Notes: generated from the letters alone by a model not told the origin. A stretch of DNA of 64,000 nt from an uncultured Selenomonadales bacterium (GCA_946407015.1 CAMJML010000018.1:1-64000); one strand, 5' to 3'. Shown: positions 42,131 through 51,692, counted from the first letter of the stretch. A program made the numbers and translations.

Positions 42131-42895
42131 CTATTCAGTGGCTAAAATCAATGTTGGCTTTAATTTCTTAAACTGACTGGCAATACTGGGGCTCAATTGT
42201 GCATCGGTAATAATATAATCAATTTTGGCCAGCGGGGCGATGTTAATGGTTACATCCCGTTGAAATTTGCTGCTATCGAGGGCGACAAAAATTTCCTTGG
42301 AACGTTCAATCATTTTTTTACGGGTAACCGCTTCTTGCATATCGAAATCGGAAACGCCGTTTTCACTGGTAATACCACTGGCGCAAATGAAACTTTTTTG
42401 GATGTTTAGCTCTGAAAAATTGAATAAGTAATCATAGGTTACGACCGACTTTTCGTTATGGCGAATTCGGCCGCCGATGATCAAAATCTCAAAATCAGTA
42501 TCCAGCAGCTCGTTGATAACAGGCAGAGAATTGGTAATGATGGTGAGATTTTTTTTGTTGGCAAGCTGTTTGGCAATCTGGAATGTCGTAGAGCCGCTGT
42601 CGATAAAAATGCAGTCACCATCCTGAATGAATTCACAGCATTTCTTGCCTATAGCCGCCTTTTGCAGCAGCTTGTCTTTCATGCGTTTTTCCAATGCGGT
42701 TTCTCCGACGCTGATATCTTTCAGTTTGGCACCGCCATAAACTTTTTGTATCGCACCCTGCTTTTCCAAAAAGGACAGATCGCGGCGGACTGTTTCAATT
42801 GAGATATCAAAGACCGACATGAACTCGGCAATCGAGATCACATCTTTTTCGGCCATTAATTCAAGCATCTTGTTTTGCCGTTCACTTGGAAGCAT
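42131..42895 (-). CDS. DeoR family transcriptional regulator
   Basis: A 254-residue DeoR/GlpR-type repressor. The N-terminal helix-turn-helix is ERQNKMLELMAEKDVISIAEFMS, then SIETVRRDLSFLEKQGAIQKVYGGAKL. The sensor domain has the sugar-isomerase-like motif CIFIDSGSTTFQIAKQL and the closing IDYIITDAQL. It is divergent from the phosphonate uptake/degradation genes, with a 277-bp gap carrying three direct repeats, so it most likely regulates that operon. DeoR proteins usually respond to phosphorylated metabolites. Confidence 0.9.
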   Translation of the reverse strand: MLPSERQNKMLELMAEKDVISIAEFMSVFDISIETVRRDLSFLEKQGAIQKVYGGAKLKDISVGETALEKRMKDKLLQKAAIGKKCCEFIQDGDCIFIDSGSTTFQIAKQLANKKNLTIITNSLPVINELLDTDFEILIIGGRIRHNEKSVVTYDYLFNFSELNIQKSFICASGITSENGVSDFDMQEAVTRKKMIERSKEIFVALDSSKFQRDVTINIAPLAKIDYIITDAQLSPSIASQFKKLKPTLILATE

Positions 42896-42985
42896 ATTAT
42901 CATCCTGTTCCTGCTAATTTCGAACACGGCAAAATTGTAACGCAAAAAAAAGGATAATGCAAGCAGCAAAGAAAAAGGCTGCAAT

Positions 42986-43018
42986 AATATTGTCAAAATA
43001 TTGTCAAAATATTGTCAT
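42986..43018. promoter_or_regulatory. three 11-bp direct repeats, candidate DeoR operator
   Basis: The unit AATATTGTCAA occurs three times in tandem with an exact 11-bp period, close to one helical turn, in the DeoR/phosphonate divergent gap. Direct repeats on one face of the helix suit cooperative binding. A possible -10 box TATACT lies at about 43122. Confidence 0.55.
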
Positions 43019-43172
43019 GAAAACAACCAAAAAAGAAAACAGTTAATAAAAACATATTAAAAAAATAGTAACAATTAACCGTTTCTTAATAATCTCATAA
43101 CAATTGCTGGCGCGCTGCCTTGTATACTAAAACTGAAATTGGTCATGAAATTCGATATGGGGGCCAGCCAAC

Positions 43173-43925
43173 ATGTTAGAACTGAGAAATGTATGCAAGA
43201 AGTTTGACAACAAAATCGTACTGGACAACATGAATCTGGAAATCCGAAACGGAGAAATTGTTTCGATGCTGGGGCCAAGCGGCAGTGGCAAGAGTACCCT
43301 GCTGAATATTATTCTGGGCCTTATACCTATGGATAGCGGTCAGCTTTTGTTTGAAGGCCAAGACATTAGCCGGGTATCCATGAAAGACCGGGGATTTAAT
43401 ATTGTATTTCAGGATTATGCGCTTTTTCCCAATTTGAATGCTTATGGCAATATTGCCTATGGGCTGAAGAATCAGACAAGAGGGTTTAGCAAAGCCGAGC
43501 TGGAGGAGCTTATTGATTTTTTGGAATTGCGGCCTCATTTAAGCAAGCGGATCGATCAGTTGTCCGGCGGCCAGAAGCAACGGGTGGCTTTGGCCCGGAC
43601 CCTGGCGACCAAACCTAAAATCCTGCTTTTGGATGAACCGCTCAGCGCACTGGATGGTGTCATTAAGGAAACCATTAAGACCAGGATTAAAGCCATTGCT
43701 GCCAGGTACAACCTGACAACGATCATTGTCACTCACGACCCGGAAGAGGCGCTGACCATGTCCAACCGGGTACTCATTATTGACCAAGGCCATATCTCCC
43801 AATATGGTACACCCGCACAAGTCATTCATACGCCGGCCAATCCTTTTGTGGAACAGTTCATCCTAAAGCAGTTGGAGATCAAACGCGATAATATTTATCA
43901 CTTGTTTCAAAAGTGCCATGCGTAA
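43173..43925 (+). CDS. ABC transporter ATP-binding protein, 2-aminoethylphosphonate uptake
   Basis: A 250-residue ATPase. Walker A is GPSGSGKST, the Q-loop is FQDYALFPN, the signature is LSGGQKQRVALAR, Walker B is ILLLDEPLSALD and the switch His is in IIVTHDPEEALTMS. It resembles PhnT/PotA-type importers but ends about 100 residues earlier: the C-terminal TOBE regulatory domain normal in PhnT is absent. It overlaps the permease start by eight bases. Assignment to aminoethylphosphonate rests on the following genes. Confidence 0.85.
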   Translation: MLELRNVCKKFDNKIVLDNMNLEIRNGEIVSMLGPSGSGKSTLLNIILGLIPMDSGQLLFEGQDISRVSMKDRGFNIVFQDYALFPNLNAYGNIAYGLKNQTRGFSKAELEELIDFLELRPHLSKRIDQLSGGQKQRVALARTLATKPKILLLDEPLSALDGVIKETIKTRIKAIAARYNLTTIIVTHDPEEALTMSNRVLIIDQGHISQYGTPAQVIHTPANPFVEQFILKQLEIKRDNIYHLFQKCHA

Positions 43926-45540
43926 GAATAGCCGTGTTACGCAGCTATTGCTGTTAGGAATCCTCCTGTTTTTTGGCAGCTTTTTAATCGTGCCCTTGCT
44001 GGTCCTGTCTGCCGGCTCCTGGCAAAGCGGATGGCAAACCGGACTGGCCCAATATGGGGCTGTATTGAGCGATAAAAATATTATGCTGGCGATCCGCAAC
44101 AGTCTTAAAATTTCGGCTGCGGCAGCGCTGCTGACCACAGGGCTGGCCTTTGGCCTGGCTTATACGGTCCATTGCACCAATATTCCCGGAAAGCTGAAAA
44201 AAGCAATTCATTTGGGGATTATCCTGCCGATGCTGCTGCCGACGATTACCTATGGCTTTGCAATTATTTATTCTTTTGGCAAGCAAGGCTTGCTAACCAA
44301 ATTATTCGGATACGAACTATTGTCCATCTATGGTTTCAACGGCTTGCTGACCGGTTATGTCATCTATACCTTGCCGCCGGCGTTTTTGCTGATCAACAAT
44401 GCTTTTAGCTATGTTGACAAAAAGTTTATCATCGTTTCACAGCTTATGGGCGACAGTTTCTGGCGAAGTTTTGTCAATACCGTGCTGCGCCCTCTGCTCG
44501 GGACCATCGGCAGTGCTTTTGTGCTGGCCTTTATCCTTTGTTTTACCGATTTCGGCATTCCGGCTTCGCTGGGTGGTACCTATAACGTGATTGCTACAGA
44601 ATTATACCAGGTCATGCTGGGGACAATCCCCGATTTTCAGACCGGCTCCGTGATTGCCCTGTTGATGCTGGTGCCGGCGGTATTTGCGGTTCTTTTTCTC
44701 AACCACCTGGAGAAGTTCAACTTCCATTATGAAGGATTCAGGTCCACGGCTCTGCCGGTGAACAAGCTGCGTGACCGGGTATGCGGCATTCTTTCTTTGG
44801 CTTTGGTTGGTGTCGTAGCGGCCGTTTTTGCGGTCATGTTTGTGGCTCCGGCTGTGAAAAATTATCCTTATGATATGAGCTTTACCCTGCAGTTTATCGA
44901 AAAGGCGCTCGCCTCGCGGATGCTGCTGGAGGTGTATGAAAATTCGCTGCTGGTTGCTCTGGCGTCTGCAGCAGCCGGGACTATCCTTTCCTACAGTGCA
45001 GCGGTTGTCAATGTACGTACCGGATTCAGCAAGCAAACCAAAGCCAGCCTTGATCTGCTTGCCATGATTGCGAATACGGTGCCGGGAATGGTGCTGGGGC
45101 TTGCATATCTGCTGTCCTTTAACGGCAGTAGTCTTAAAGGCACGTTTACCTTGATCATCTGCTGCAATATTATTCATTTTTTTACCACACCCTACTTAAT
45201 GGCTAAAAACTCGCTGGCTAAATTAAATCCAGCTTGGGAAACTACGGGAGAACTGATGGGCGATACCTGGGCCCAAACCATGGTTCGGGTCATTATTCCC
45301 AATTCACTGGCGACGATTGTTGAGATGTTTTCCTATTATTTTATCAATGCCATGGTGACAATCAGTGCCATTATTTTTCTGGTTACGGCCAAAACGGCCG
45401 TAGTGACCAGCAAGATCAAAGAACTCCAGCATTTTGCCAGCTTTAATGAAATCTTTGTGCTTTCTATCCTGATATTGATGACCAATGTAGCGGTAAAGCT
45501 TCTCAGTGACTTTTGGTATCAAAAGCTGGCGACCCGCTGA
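43918..45540 (+). CDS. ABC transporter permease, fused two-domain type, 2-aminoethylphosphonate uptake
   Basis: A 540-residue protein with two copies of the binding-protein-dependent permease domain, about twelve membrane helices. The two EAA-type loops are recognisable: SQLMGDSFWRSFVNTVLRPLLGTIGSA in the first half and TGELMGDTWAQTMVRVIIPNSLATI in the second. Length and fusion match the single-chain permeases described for putative aminoethylphosphonate transporters. Its start lies inside the ATPase gene. Confidence 0.86.
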   Translation: MRKNSRVTQLLLLGILLFFGSFLIVPLLVLSAGSWQSGWQTGLAQYGAVLSDKNIMLAIRNSLKISAAAALLTTGLAFGLAYTVHCTNIPGKLKKAIHLGIILPMLLPTITYGFAIIYSFGKQGLLTKLFGYELLSIYGFNGLLTGYVIYTLPPAFLLINNAFSYVDKKFIIVSQLMGDSFWRSFVNTVLRPLLGTIGSAFVLAFILCFTDFGIPASLGGTYNVIATELYQVMLGTIPDFQTGSVIALLMLVPAVFAVLFLNHLEKFNFHYEGFRSTALPVNKLRDRVCGILSLALVGVVAAVFAVMFVAPAVKNYPYDMSFTLQFIEKALASRMLLEVYENSLLVALASAAAGTILSYSAAVVNVRTGFSKQTKASLDLLAMIANTVPGMVLGLAYLLSFNGSSLKGTFTLIICCNIIHFFTTPYLMAKNSLAKLNPAWETTGELMGDTWAQTMVRVIIPNSLATIVEMFSYYFINAMVTISAIIFLVTAKTAVVTSKIKELQHFASFNEIFVLSILILMTNVAVKLLSDFWYQKLATR

Positions 45541-45581
45541 TGCGGGTCATTTCAACAGCCATAATAAAGGAGGCAATCATA

Positions 45582-46586
45582 ATGAAAAAAGTATTCCGGA
45601 ACCTGACAATCTGTTTACTGATTGTTGCCTGTTTGTTCAGCCTGGCCGGCTGCGGCGGCAGTCAAAATCAACCCCAAAGCGCTCCTCAAAAAGTTGTGAT
45701 TTATACGAATGCGGACAAAGAGGCGGTTGAGGCGATGGAAGCCAGTCTGAAAGCCGCCGGTTATGAAGGCAAATATGTACTGCAAACAATGGGGACCTCG
45801 GAACTCGGGGGTAAAATGATGGCAGAAGGTGATAAAATCGAAGCCAACCTGATCACCATGAGTTCCTATTTCATTGACAGTGCCCAAAAGAAATACAACA
45901 TGTTTGCCGATTTAACTATGGAGGCCAAGCCACTCATGCAGCATCCGGCTTTCTATGCGCCTATTCTGGCCAATACCGGTGCGATTTTCGTCAATACCCA
46001 GGTCATCAAGGAAAAGAATCTGCCTATGCCGCAGTCGGTCAAGGATTTGACCAAAGACGAGTACAAAGGGTTGGTTTCCATTCCTAATATTATGAATTCA
46101 TCGACCGCATGGCTGCTGGTGCAATCCATCATCAGCCAGTACGGCGAAAACGAAGGCAAAGCCATTTTGCATAAACTGCTTGAAAACTGCGGCCCCCATG
46201 TGGAAAAGTCCGGCTCAGGTCCAATTAAAAAAGTAAGAGCCGGCGAAGTGGCTGCCGGTTTCGGTCTTCGCCATCAGGCGGTAGCTGACAAGGCAGCAGC
46301 AAAACCCATTGATTTTATTGATCCGCTGGAAGGCAATTATTCTTTAACCGAAGCGGTGGCAGTTGTTAAAAAGCAGGATGCTGCAACTACGAAGCTGGCG
46401 ATGGAAATGGCGAACGTGATTGTCACCAAAGCAAGAGCTGATTTGATCAAATTTTATCCGGTCGCACTCTATCAGGGTGAAACCGTGAGTGATGCCAACA
46501 AACCCGGCAATCCCAAAATATTTGCCAAGCCGCTGACTGTCGAACTGCTGGAGGAGCACCAGAATTTCTTTAAAGCGGCACAATAA
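45582..46586 (+). CDS. ABC transporter substrate-binding lipoprotein, 2-aminoethylphosphonate uptake
   Basis: A 334-residue lipoprotein. The signal region ICLLIVACLFSLAGCGG contains a lipobox with the anchor Cys. The mature part is an iron/phosphonate-type binding protein: VVIYTNADKEAVEAMEASL, GTSELGGKMMAEGDKIEANLITMS and FADLTMEAKPLMQHPAFYAPILANTGAIFVN. It starts 41 bases after the permease with a perfect AAAGGAGG. The length equals that of putative periplasmic aminoethylphosphonate-binding proteins. Its operon with phnWX gives the substrate. Confidence 0.87.
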   Translation: MKKVFRNLTICLLIVACLFSLAGCGGSQNQPQSAPQKVVIYTNADKEAVEAMEASLKAAGYEGKYVLQTMGTSELGGKMMAEGDKIEANLITMSSYFIDSAQKKYNMFADLTMEAKPLMQHPAFYAPILANTGAIFVNTQVIKEKNLPMPQSVKDLTKDEYKGLVSIPNIMNSSTAWLLVQSIISQYGENEGKAILHKLLENCGPHVEKSGSGPIKKVRAGEVAAGFGLRHQAVADKAAAKPIDFIDPLEGNYSLTEAVAVVKKQDAATTKLAMEMANVIVTKARADLIKFYPVALYQGETVSDANKPGNPKIFAKPLTVELLEEHQNFFKAAQ

Positions 46587-46612
46587 AAGCTGACAACGTT
46601 AGGAGCCAATCT

Positions 46613-47707
46613 ATGAAGAGCTACAAGCTTTTGACCCCAGGTCCGCTAACCACGACAATGAGTGTGAAAGCAGCGATGCAATTTGACCGCTGCACCTGGG
46701 ATGACGACTATAAACAAATTACCCGGAAAATCAGACGGCAGTTGCTGGCTATAGCCGGGGTTTCACCGGCCGAATATACGGCGGTCCTGCTGCAGGGCAG
46801 CGGCAGTTTCGGTGTGGAAGCGGTCTTGACGACCGCTGTCGGCCCGGCTGGCAAATGCCTGTTCATCACCAATGGCGCTTATGGAGAACGCATGGTCAAG
46901 ATGGCTTCTTATATGGGGCTTTGCCATACCGTGCTTGCCATGCCGTGCAATCAGGTACCTGCTGCTGCTGACATTGAGAAAATTCTGGCCGGGGATGCGG
47001 CTATTACTCATGTGGCCCTGGTCCATTGTGAAACAACATCAGGTATCTTAAATCCCTTGGCGGAAATTGCCCAGATCACCAAAGCCTATGGCAAAATCCT
47101 GATTGTGGATGCGATGAGCAGCTTTGGTGGTGTGGAAATCCCTGTGCAGGAACTGGGAATCGATTATCTGGTCAGCAGTGCCAATAAATGCATTCAGGGA
47201 GTCCCCGGCTTTTGCTTTGTGCTGGCCAGGATCGACCTGTTGCAGCAATGCGAGGGCAACGCCCGGAGCCTGGTGTTGGATCTTTATGACCAATGGCGGC
47301 ACATGGATGGGGACGGAAAATGGCGGTACACTTCGCCGACCCATGTTGTGGCTGCCTTTTCGCAAGCGCTTGACGAGCTGGAAGCCGAGGGCGGGGTACA
47401 AGCCCGCCAGCAGCGTTACCAGGCATCCAATGATCTGTTGCGTACCAGGCTGAAGGAATTGGGCTTTGCTGCCTACATTGCTGAAGAGCGGCAGTCGCCG
47501 ATTATCACAACCTTTTTGTTTCCGGATGCCGCTTTTTGTTTTCAAGACTTTTATCAGCATGTTAAGGAGCGGGGTTATGTCCTATATCCCGGAAAGCTGA
47601 CCGATAGCGATACTTTCCGTATTGGCAACATTGGTGAGATTTACGAGACGGATATCCAACAGCTGTGCGAAATTATCGCCGAATATATGAGGAGGCGACA
47701 AACTTGA
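46613..47707 (+). CDS. phnW: 2-aminoethylphosphonate:pyruvate aminotransferase
   Basis: A 364-residue class V aminotransferase that converts 2-aminoethylphosphonate and pyruvate to phosphonoacetaldehyde and alanine. The N-terminus reads LLTPGPLTTTMSVKAAMQFD, with VLLQGSGSFGVEAVLTT, DAMSSFGGVEI and the PLP Lys192 in SSANKCIQGVPGFCFV. Length is typical. TAGGAG precedes the ATG. It overlaps phnX by four bases (translational coupling). Confidence 0.95.
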   Translation: MKSYKLLTPGPLTTTMSVKAAMQFDRCTWDDDYKQITRKIRRQLLAIAGVSPAEYTAVLLQGSGSFGVEAVLTTAVGPAGKCLFITNGAYGERMVKMASYMGLCHTVLAMPCNQVPAAADIEKILAGDAAITHVALVHCETTSGILNPLAEIAQITKAYGKILIVDAMSSFGGVEIPVQELGIDYLVSSANKCIQGVPGFCFVLARIDLLQQCEGNARSLVLDLYDQWRHMDGDGKWRYTSPTHVVAAFSQALDELEAEGGVQARQQRYQASNDLLRTRLKELGFAAYIAEERQSPIITTFLFPDAAFCFQDFYQHVKERGYVLYPGKLTDSDTFRIGNIGEIYETDIQQLCEIIAEYMRRRQT

Positions 47708-48519
47708 ACCAGATTACCGGAGTGATTCTGGACTGGGCAGGAACGACGATTGATTTTGGCTGTTTTGCCCCTGTTCAGGTGTTTATTAAAATTTTTCAGG
47801 AGGCCGGCCTTGACGTAACTTTGGAGGAAGCCCGAAAACCCATGGGGCTGCTCAAGCGTGACCATATCCGGACCATGCTGGAGATGCCCAGAATCAGCGC
47901 GCTGTGGCGGGAGAAGATGGGCCGGCCCTTTCGGGAACGGGATATTGATGATCTGTATGCCCGTTTCGAGCGGGCATTGCTGGCCACCCTGTCAGAGTAT
48001 ACCGAGCCGCTTCCGGGAGTTGTGGATGCGGTGAAGCTGCTGCGGGAGAGGAACCTCAAAATTGGTTCAACGACCGGGTATACCGATGCCATGATGAACC
48101 TTGTGACAGTAGGAGCCGCTAAAAGGGGTTATGCGCCGGATTTTTGGATTACACCCGATACCACCGGCTCGTTCGGCCGTCCGTATCCTTATATGATCTT
48201 TCGCAATTTGGAGGAGCTGCGTCTGCCGGCTCCCTGGACGGTTGTTAAAGTAGGAGATACGGAAGCGGATATTGAGGAAGGAATCCGGGCGGGAGTTTGG
48301 TCGGTCGGCGTTGTCATAGGAAGTTCGCAAATGGGACTGAGCGAACAGGAGTATACCAGCCTGTCGCAAGAGGAACAGAATCGGATTAGCTTTGAAACGG
48401 AACAGGCATTTTTACAATATGGTGCTGACTTTACCATTCATACCCTGCAGGAATTGCCGGACTTGATCGACCGCATCAACCGATTGCTGGCGCAAGGAGT
48501 CAGGCCTCATGGACGGTAG
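47704..48519 (+). CDS. phnX: phosphonoacetaldehyde hydrolase
   Basis: A 271-residue HAD-superfamily enzyme that cleaves phosphonoacetaldehyde to acetaldehyde and phosphate. The nucleophile Asp10 is in GVILDWAGTTIDFGCFAP and the Schiff-base Lys51 in ARKPMGLLKRDHIRTML. The later motifs GSTTGYTDAMM, PDTTGSFGRPYPYMIFRNLEEL and VVKVGDTEADIEEGIRAG are complete. The start is TTG, eight bases after GAGGAGG; a longer frame from 47665 has no support and the N-terminus matches other PhnX proteins from the TTG. Confidence 0.95.
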   Translation: MNQITGVILDWAGTTIDFGCFAPVQVFIKIFQEAGLDVTLEEARKPMGLLKRDHIRTMLEMPRISALWREKMGRPFRERDIDDLYARFERALLATLSEYTEPLPGVVDAVKLLRERNLKIGSTTGYTDAMMNLVTVGAAKRGYAPDFWITPDTTGSFGRPYPYMIFRNLEELRLPAPWTVVKVGDTEADIEEGIRAGVWSVGVVIGSSQMGLSEQEYTSLSQEEQNRISFETEQAFLQYGADFTIHTLQELPDLIDRINRLLAQGVRPHGR

Positions 48520-49897
48520 CTTGGAGCTCAAGCGGGAAGGCGATGTGAACAGTGGGGGGCTGCGGGCTGCCTGGCTGGAGCAGTTGAGCGCGGAAAGCCG
48601 CTTGGTATTGGGGTTCGATGAAGCCGTCTTTATGAAGCAAGCGATGTCTACACCTTGCATGAATGTGATTGTTGATGCAGAGGGCTGTTATATTACCGAC
48701 CAAAGCGGCAAACGCTATCTTGATTTTCATGGCAACAGCCTGCATCAGGTAGGATATAAAAATGCAGTCGTTTTGGAAGCAGTAAAAAAGCAATTGTCCA
48801 CACTGCCGTTTATTCCGCGGCGGTATACGGCCGATATCGCTGTTCAAGCGGCACAGGCCCTGGTAGACAAGACCACGTCGGGAGATTTCCGGGTTTTGTT
48901 TACACCATCCGGAACTGCCGCTGTGGGACTGGCGCTGAAAATTGCCCGTAAAATGACTGGCCGGTATAAAGTGATATCCATGTGGGAGTCCTTTCATGGT
49001 GCCGGTCTGGATGCCATTTCGGCCGGAGGCGAATATGCCTTTAGTAAGGACATGGGGCCGCTCCTGGCCGGCTGTATCAAAGCCATCCCCTATAACGGCT
49101 ACCGGAATTTGATCGGGTCGGACTGTCCGCAAACGATAGCCGATTTTTGCTTGGATTACATCGAGTATATCATCCGCCAGGAAGGGGATATCGGAGCCTT
49201 ATTGCTCGAACCCATCCGGGCTACCGACACCCATGTGCCACCCCCGGCTTTTTTCCGGCGGCTTCGCCAGCTTTGTGACCGGTATGGGCTGCTGCTGATT
49301 TTTGATGAAATTCCGACCGCGCTGGGGAGAAGCGGGGCCTTTTATGTTCATCAGCTATTTGGTATTGAACCGGACATCTTAGTTCTGGGAAAAGGACTGG
49401 GCGGTGCTGTGCTTCCGCAGGCTGCCGTGCTGACAAGAGCACGGTATGACTGCGCCCGGGATGTTTCCCTGGGGCACTATACTCATGAAAAACCGGCAGC
49501 CGGCTGTGCGGCAATCTGCGCGCTGATTCAGTATATCGATGAGCAGCATTTGCTGGCCAACTGCCGGCTCCAGTCAGCCTTTGCGGCTCAGTGTGCCGCC
49601 GAGCTGTACCAAAAGTTTTCCTGCATAGGTGACTACCGCATTGCCGGACTCCTGATTTCCTTTGAGATTGTCCAAGACAGGGCGACCAAAGCAGGTGCCG
49701 CGCTGCTGGCGGAAAGAATACTCTATGAATGTCTGAAACGCGGCCTTTCTTTCAAGGTATCGTCCGGAAGCTGTATGACCTGGCATCCTCCATTGATTGT
49801 GAGCCGGGAACAATTAACCACAGCATTTGACATTTTTGCCGAAGCCATTGCCGTCGCGGAACAGAGCGGAACGGATGAGGCAGAATACGAAACATAA
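48509..49897 (+). CDS. class III PLP enzyme, PbfA-like (R)-1-hydroxy-2-aminoethylphosphonate ammonia-lyase candidate
   Basis: A 462-residue fold-type I PLP enzyme related to class III aminotransferases. Landmarks are CYITDQSGKRYLDFHGNS, VLFTPSGTAAVGLALKIAR, MWESFHGAGLDAIS, LLIFDEIPTALGRSGAFYV and the PLP Lys295 in LGKGLGGAVLPQ. It overlaps phnX by 11 bases. In phosphonate loci this branch includes PbfA, which turns (R)-1-hydroxy-2-aminoethylphosphonate into phosphonoacetaldehyde and ammonia, feeding phnX. The assignment rests on locus and family; an ordinary transaminase is possible. Confidence 0.78.
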   Translation: MDGSLELKREGDVNSGGLRAAWLEQLSAESRLVLGFDEAVFMKQAMSTPCMNVIVDAEGCYITDQSGKRYLDFHGNSLHQVGYKNAVVLEAVKKQLSTLPFIPRRYTADIAVQAAQALVDKTTSGDFRVLFTPSGTAAVGLALKIARKMTGRYKVISMWESFHGAGLDAISAGGEYAFSKDMGPLLAGCIKAIPYNGYRNLIGSDCPQTIADFCLDYIEYIIRQEGDIGALLLEPIRATDTHVPPPAFFRRLRQLCDRYGLLLIFDEIPTALGRSGAFYVHQLFGIEPDILVLGKGLGGAVLPQAAVLTRARYDCARDVSLGHYTHEKPAAGCAAICALIQYIDEQHLLANCRLQSAFAAQCAAELYQKFSCIGDYRIAGLLISFEIVQDRATKAGAALLAERILYECLKRGLSFKVSSGSCMTWHPPLIVSREQLTTAFDIFAEAIAVAEQSGTDEAEYET

Positions 49898-49942
49898 ACA
49901 GAACGGCTCTATCTCAGCTAAGATAGAGCCGTTCTGTTTATG
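49895..49942 (+). terminator. terminator of the phosphonate operon
   Basis: A perfect 20-base stem with arms at 49895-49914 and 49921-49940, including AGAACGGCTCTATCT / AGATAGAGCCGTTCT. The 5' arm begins in the stop codon. Only a short T run follows. The gap to 50426 (529 bp) otherwise holds an inverted repeat ATCCTCC / GGAGGAT around 50290-50328 and no gene I can support. Confidence 0.75.
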
Positions 49943-50426
49943 TAATTAAATAGCCAAGCGTGATCAAGGAGAGGATAGAAAGATGCTGCGATTTGAGGAG
50001 AAGAAAAAAATGTCGAATCACGCGGATCTTGTCAAAGGATTTCGGTATACCCCACTCGAAATATGAAAAATATTGGTTATGGCTACAATGAGTTTTTGTC
50101 AGGCCTTTGGGCTTTGTTTGATATCGATCGCCTCAATATGCTTCCATAAGAAAACAATAACTAGACTATACACCCTGTGTCATGGGGCGAAGTGTGAGAA
50201 CCGCTTTCGCCCGGTTATAGTCTCCACTTCATAATAAAGCGTTGATCCGTTTCAGCAAGTGCAAAGAACGGTTCAACGAATGAATTTATCCTCCTGGCAT
50301 AGGCTTTTTGGCTAAGTTAGGAGGATATGTACTGCAAGGATTCCTTCATAGCGGTGAATGCTAGGTAATGATCGGACGTATAGGAAAAAACGTCCATTTC
50401 GTTCCGAAGAAGTTGGGAAGCGGAGA

Positions 50427-51629
50427 ATGAATATCGAGCAATCATATCGTGACATTATTGAAAACATACAAATCATCGTGCTAAAGGTTGATCAGGCTGG
50501 GCAGATCTTGTTTATTAATGACTTTGGGGCCGTCTTTTTTGGCTATCAGCCATCAGAATTAATCGCTTCTTCCCTTCAAGATACCCTGCTGCCTCAATTT
50601 GAAAGCACAGGCCGCAATTTGTGGGAATTGCTGACTCATGCATTTGAACACCCGGAAGGCTCCAGGCAGATTCAATGTGAAGCGGTAAAAAAAGATGGTC
50701 GAAGAGTTTGGATAGAATGGATCAACCATTTCCAGGAGGATTCTTTATCCGGCCAGACAGCGGTTGTAGCCGTTGGGGTGGATATTACGGAACGGAAGCG
50801 CATAGAGGCGCTGGCGAGAAAAAGCGAGGAACGGCGCCAAAGGGATAGGCTATTCGCCGAACTGGTTACAGGGCACATTTCAGAAGCCGAGTTCTTTCGG
50901 AGCATTGGGGAAACCGGATTTACTTTGCAGCAGCCGTTATTTTGCTGTCTGATTGTCTTTGATGCTTCCGATGAGCGGGCCAAATTACTGAAAAAAGACA
51001 CGGACGCGTGGCAGGCAAGGGTGGATACGGCAATAGACTTTCTTTTTTCCTGCCTGGGTGGCGTGGCTTGGTATACAGGCCATGGAATCGCTATTTTGCA
51101 GCATTGTCCGCCCAAAGCAACTTCGCAAGCCAGGTATTACGCCATGGCATGGGTGGACAAGGTCTTAAAGGTGACCGGGGATGTTTTTCGCGGCATTTGT
51201 TATACGATTGGAATTTCAGCCATTCATGGGGAAATAAAAACGGTCTATAGGCAGGCGTATGAAGCAGCCCGGGTCGGTCCGGTCTTTTATCCTGATAAAC
51301 AAGAGCATTACTGGCATGAGCTGGGAGTCAGCAGACTGTTGGCTGAATTGGCGCAATCTCCTGCCGGCGGTGCTTTTATTTTTGATTATCTGGGCCCGCT
51401 CTTAGACAAGCCGTCAGCCAGAAATGAAGAATGGCTGAGGACTTTAACCGAAATCTTATCCGGTGATTCTATGACGGTTATTGCCGAACGCTTATATATT
51501 CATGCCAAAACCTTAGCCTTCCGGAAAAGGAAACTGGCTAAAATGCTGCAAGTCAATCTGGACAATCCGGAAGAACGGCTGAATATGGCTATCGCATTAA
51601 AGTTGAAACAGTTGCGAGAAAAGCTATAA
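50427..51629 (+). CDS. PAS-domain transcriptional regulator with PucR/CdaR-type C-terminal HTH
   Basis: A 400-residue regulator. Residues 1-125 are a PAS domain (YRDIIENIQIIVLKVDQAGQILFINDFG) with a closing PAC segment (VAVGVDITERKRIEAL). A GGDEF-like CdaR domain follows (LIVFDASDERAK, ...AISAIHGEIKTVYRQAYEAARVG). The C-terminal helix-turn-helix of the PucR type is at about 340-400 (LRTLTEILSGDSMTVIAERLYIHAKTLAFRKRKLAKML). I start at MNIEQSY, after GGGAAGCGGAG. The genes it controls are not evident; it lies downstream of the phosphonate operon behind a terminator. Confidence 0.86.
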   Translation: MNIEQSYRDIIENIQIIVLKVDQAGQILFINDFGAVFFGYQPSELIASSLQDTLLPQFESTGRNLWELLTHAFEHPEGSRQIQCEAVKKDGRRVWIEWINHFQEDSLSGQTAVVAVGVDITERKRIEALARKSEERRQRDRLFAELVTGHISEAEFFRSIGETGFTLQQPLFCCLIVFDASDERAKLLKKDTDAWQARVDTAIDFLFSCLGGVAWYTGHGIAILQHCPPKATSQARYYAMAWVDKVLKVTGDVFRGICYTIGISAIHGEIKTVYRQAYEAARVGPVFYPDKQEHYWHELGVSRLLAELAQSPAGGAFIFDYLGPLLDKPSARNEEWLRTLTEILSGDSMTVIAERLYIHAKTLAFRKRKLAKMLQVNLDNPEERLNMAIALKLKQLREKL

Positions 51630-51647
51630 GACATCATGGTTGGTACG

Positions 51648-51692
51648 CGCGCTTATTTTTATCTGACAGAGATAAAAATAAGCGCGTTTTTT
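51648..51692 (+). terminator. terminator after the PAS-PucR regulator
   Basis: CGCGCTTATTTTTATCT / AGATAAAAATAAGCGCG, a perfect 17-base stem with a five-base loop, followed by TTTTTTG. Confidence 0.9.

Noticed and set aside
44602-45177. 191-codon open frame antisense to the permease
   Set aside because: Fully inside the permease gene, which has conserved EAA loops; the antisense protein is His/Gln/Arg-rich as expected for a shadow.
50290-50330. Possible sigma-54 promoter (CTGGCATAGGCTTTTT) before the PAS-PucR gene
   Set aside because: The -12 element lacks the TTGC core, and the sequence forms the loop of an ATCCTCC / GGAGGAT hairpin.
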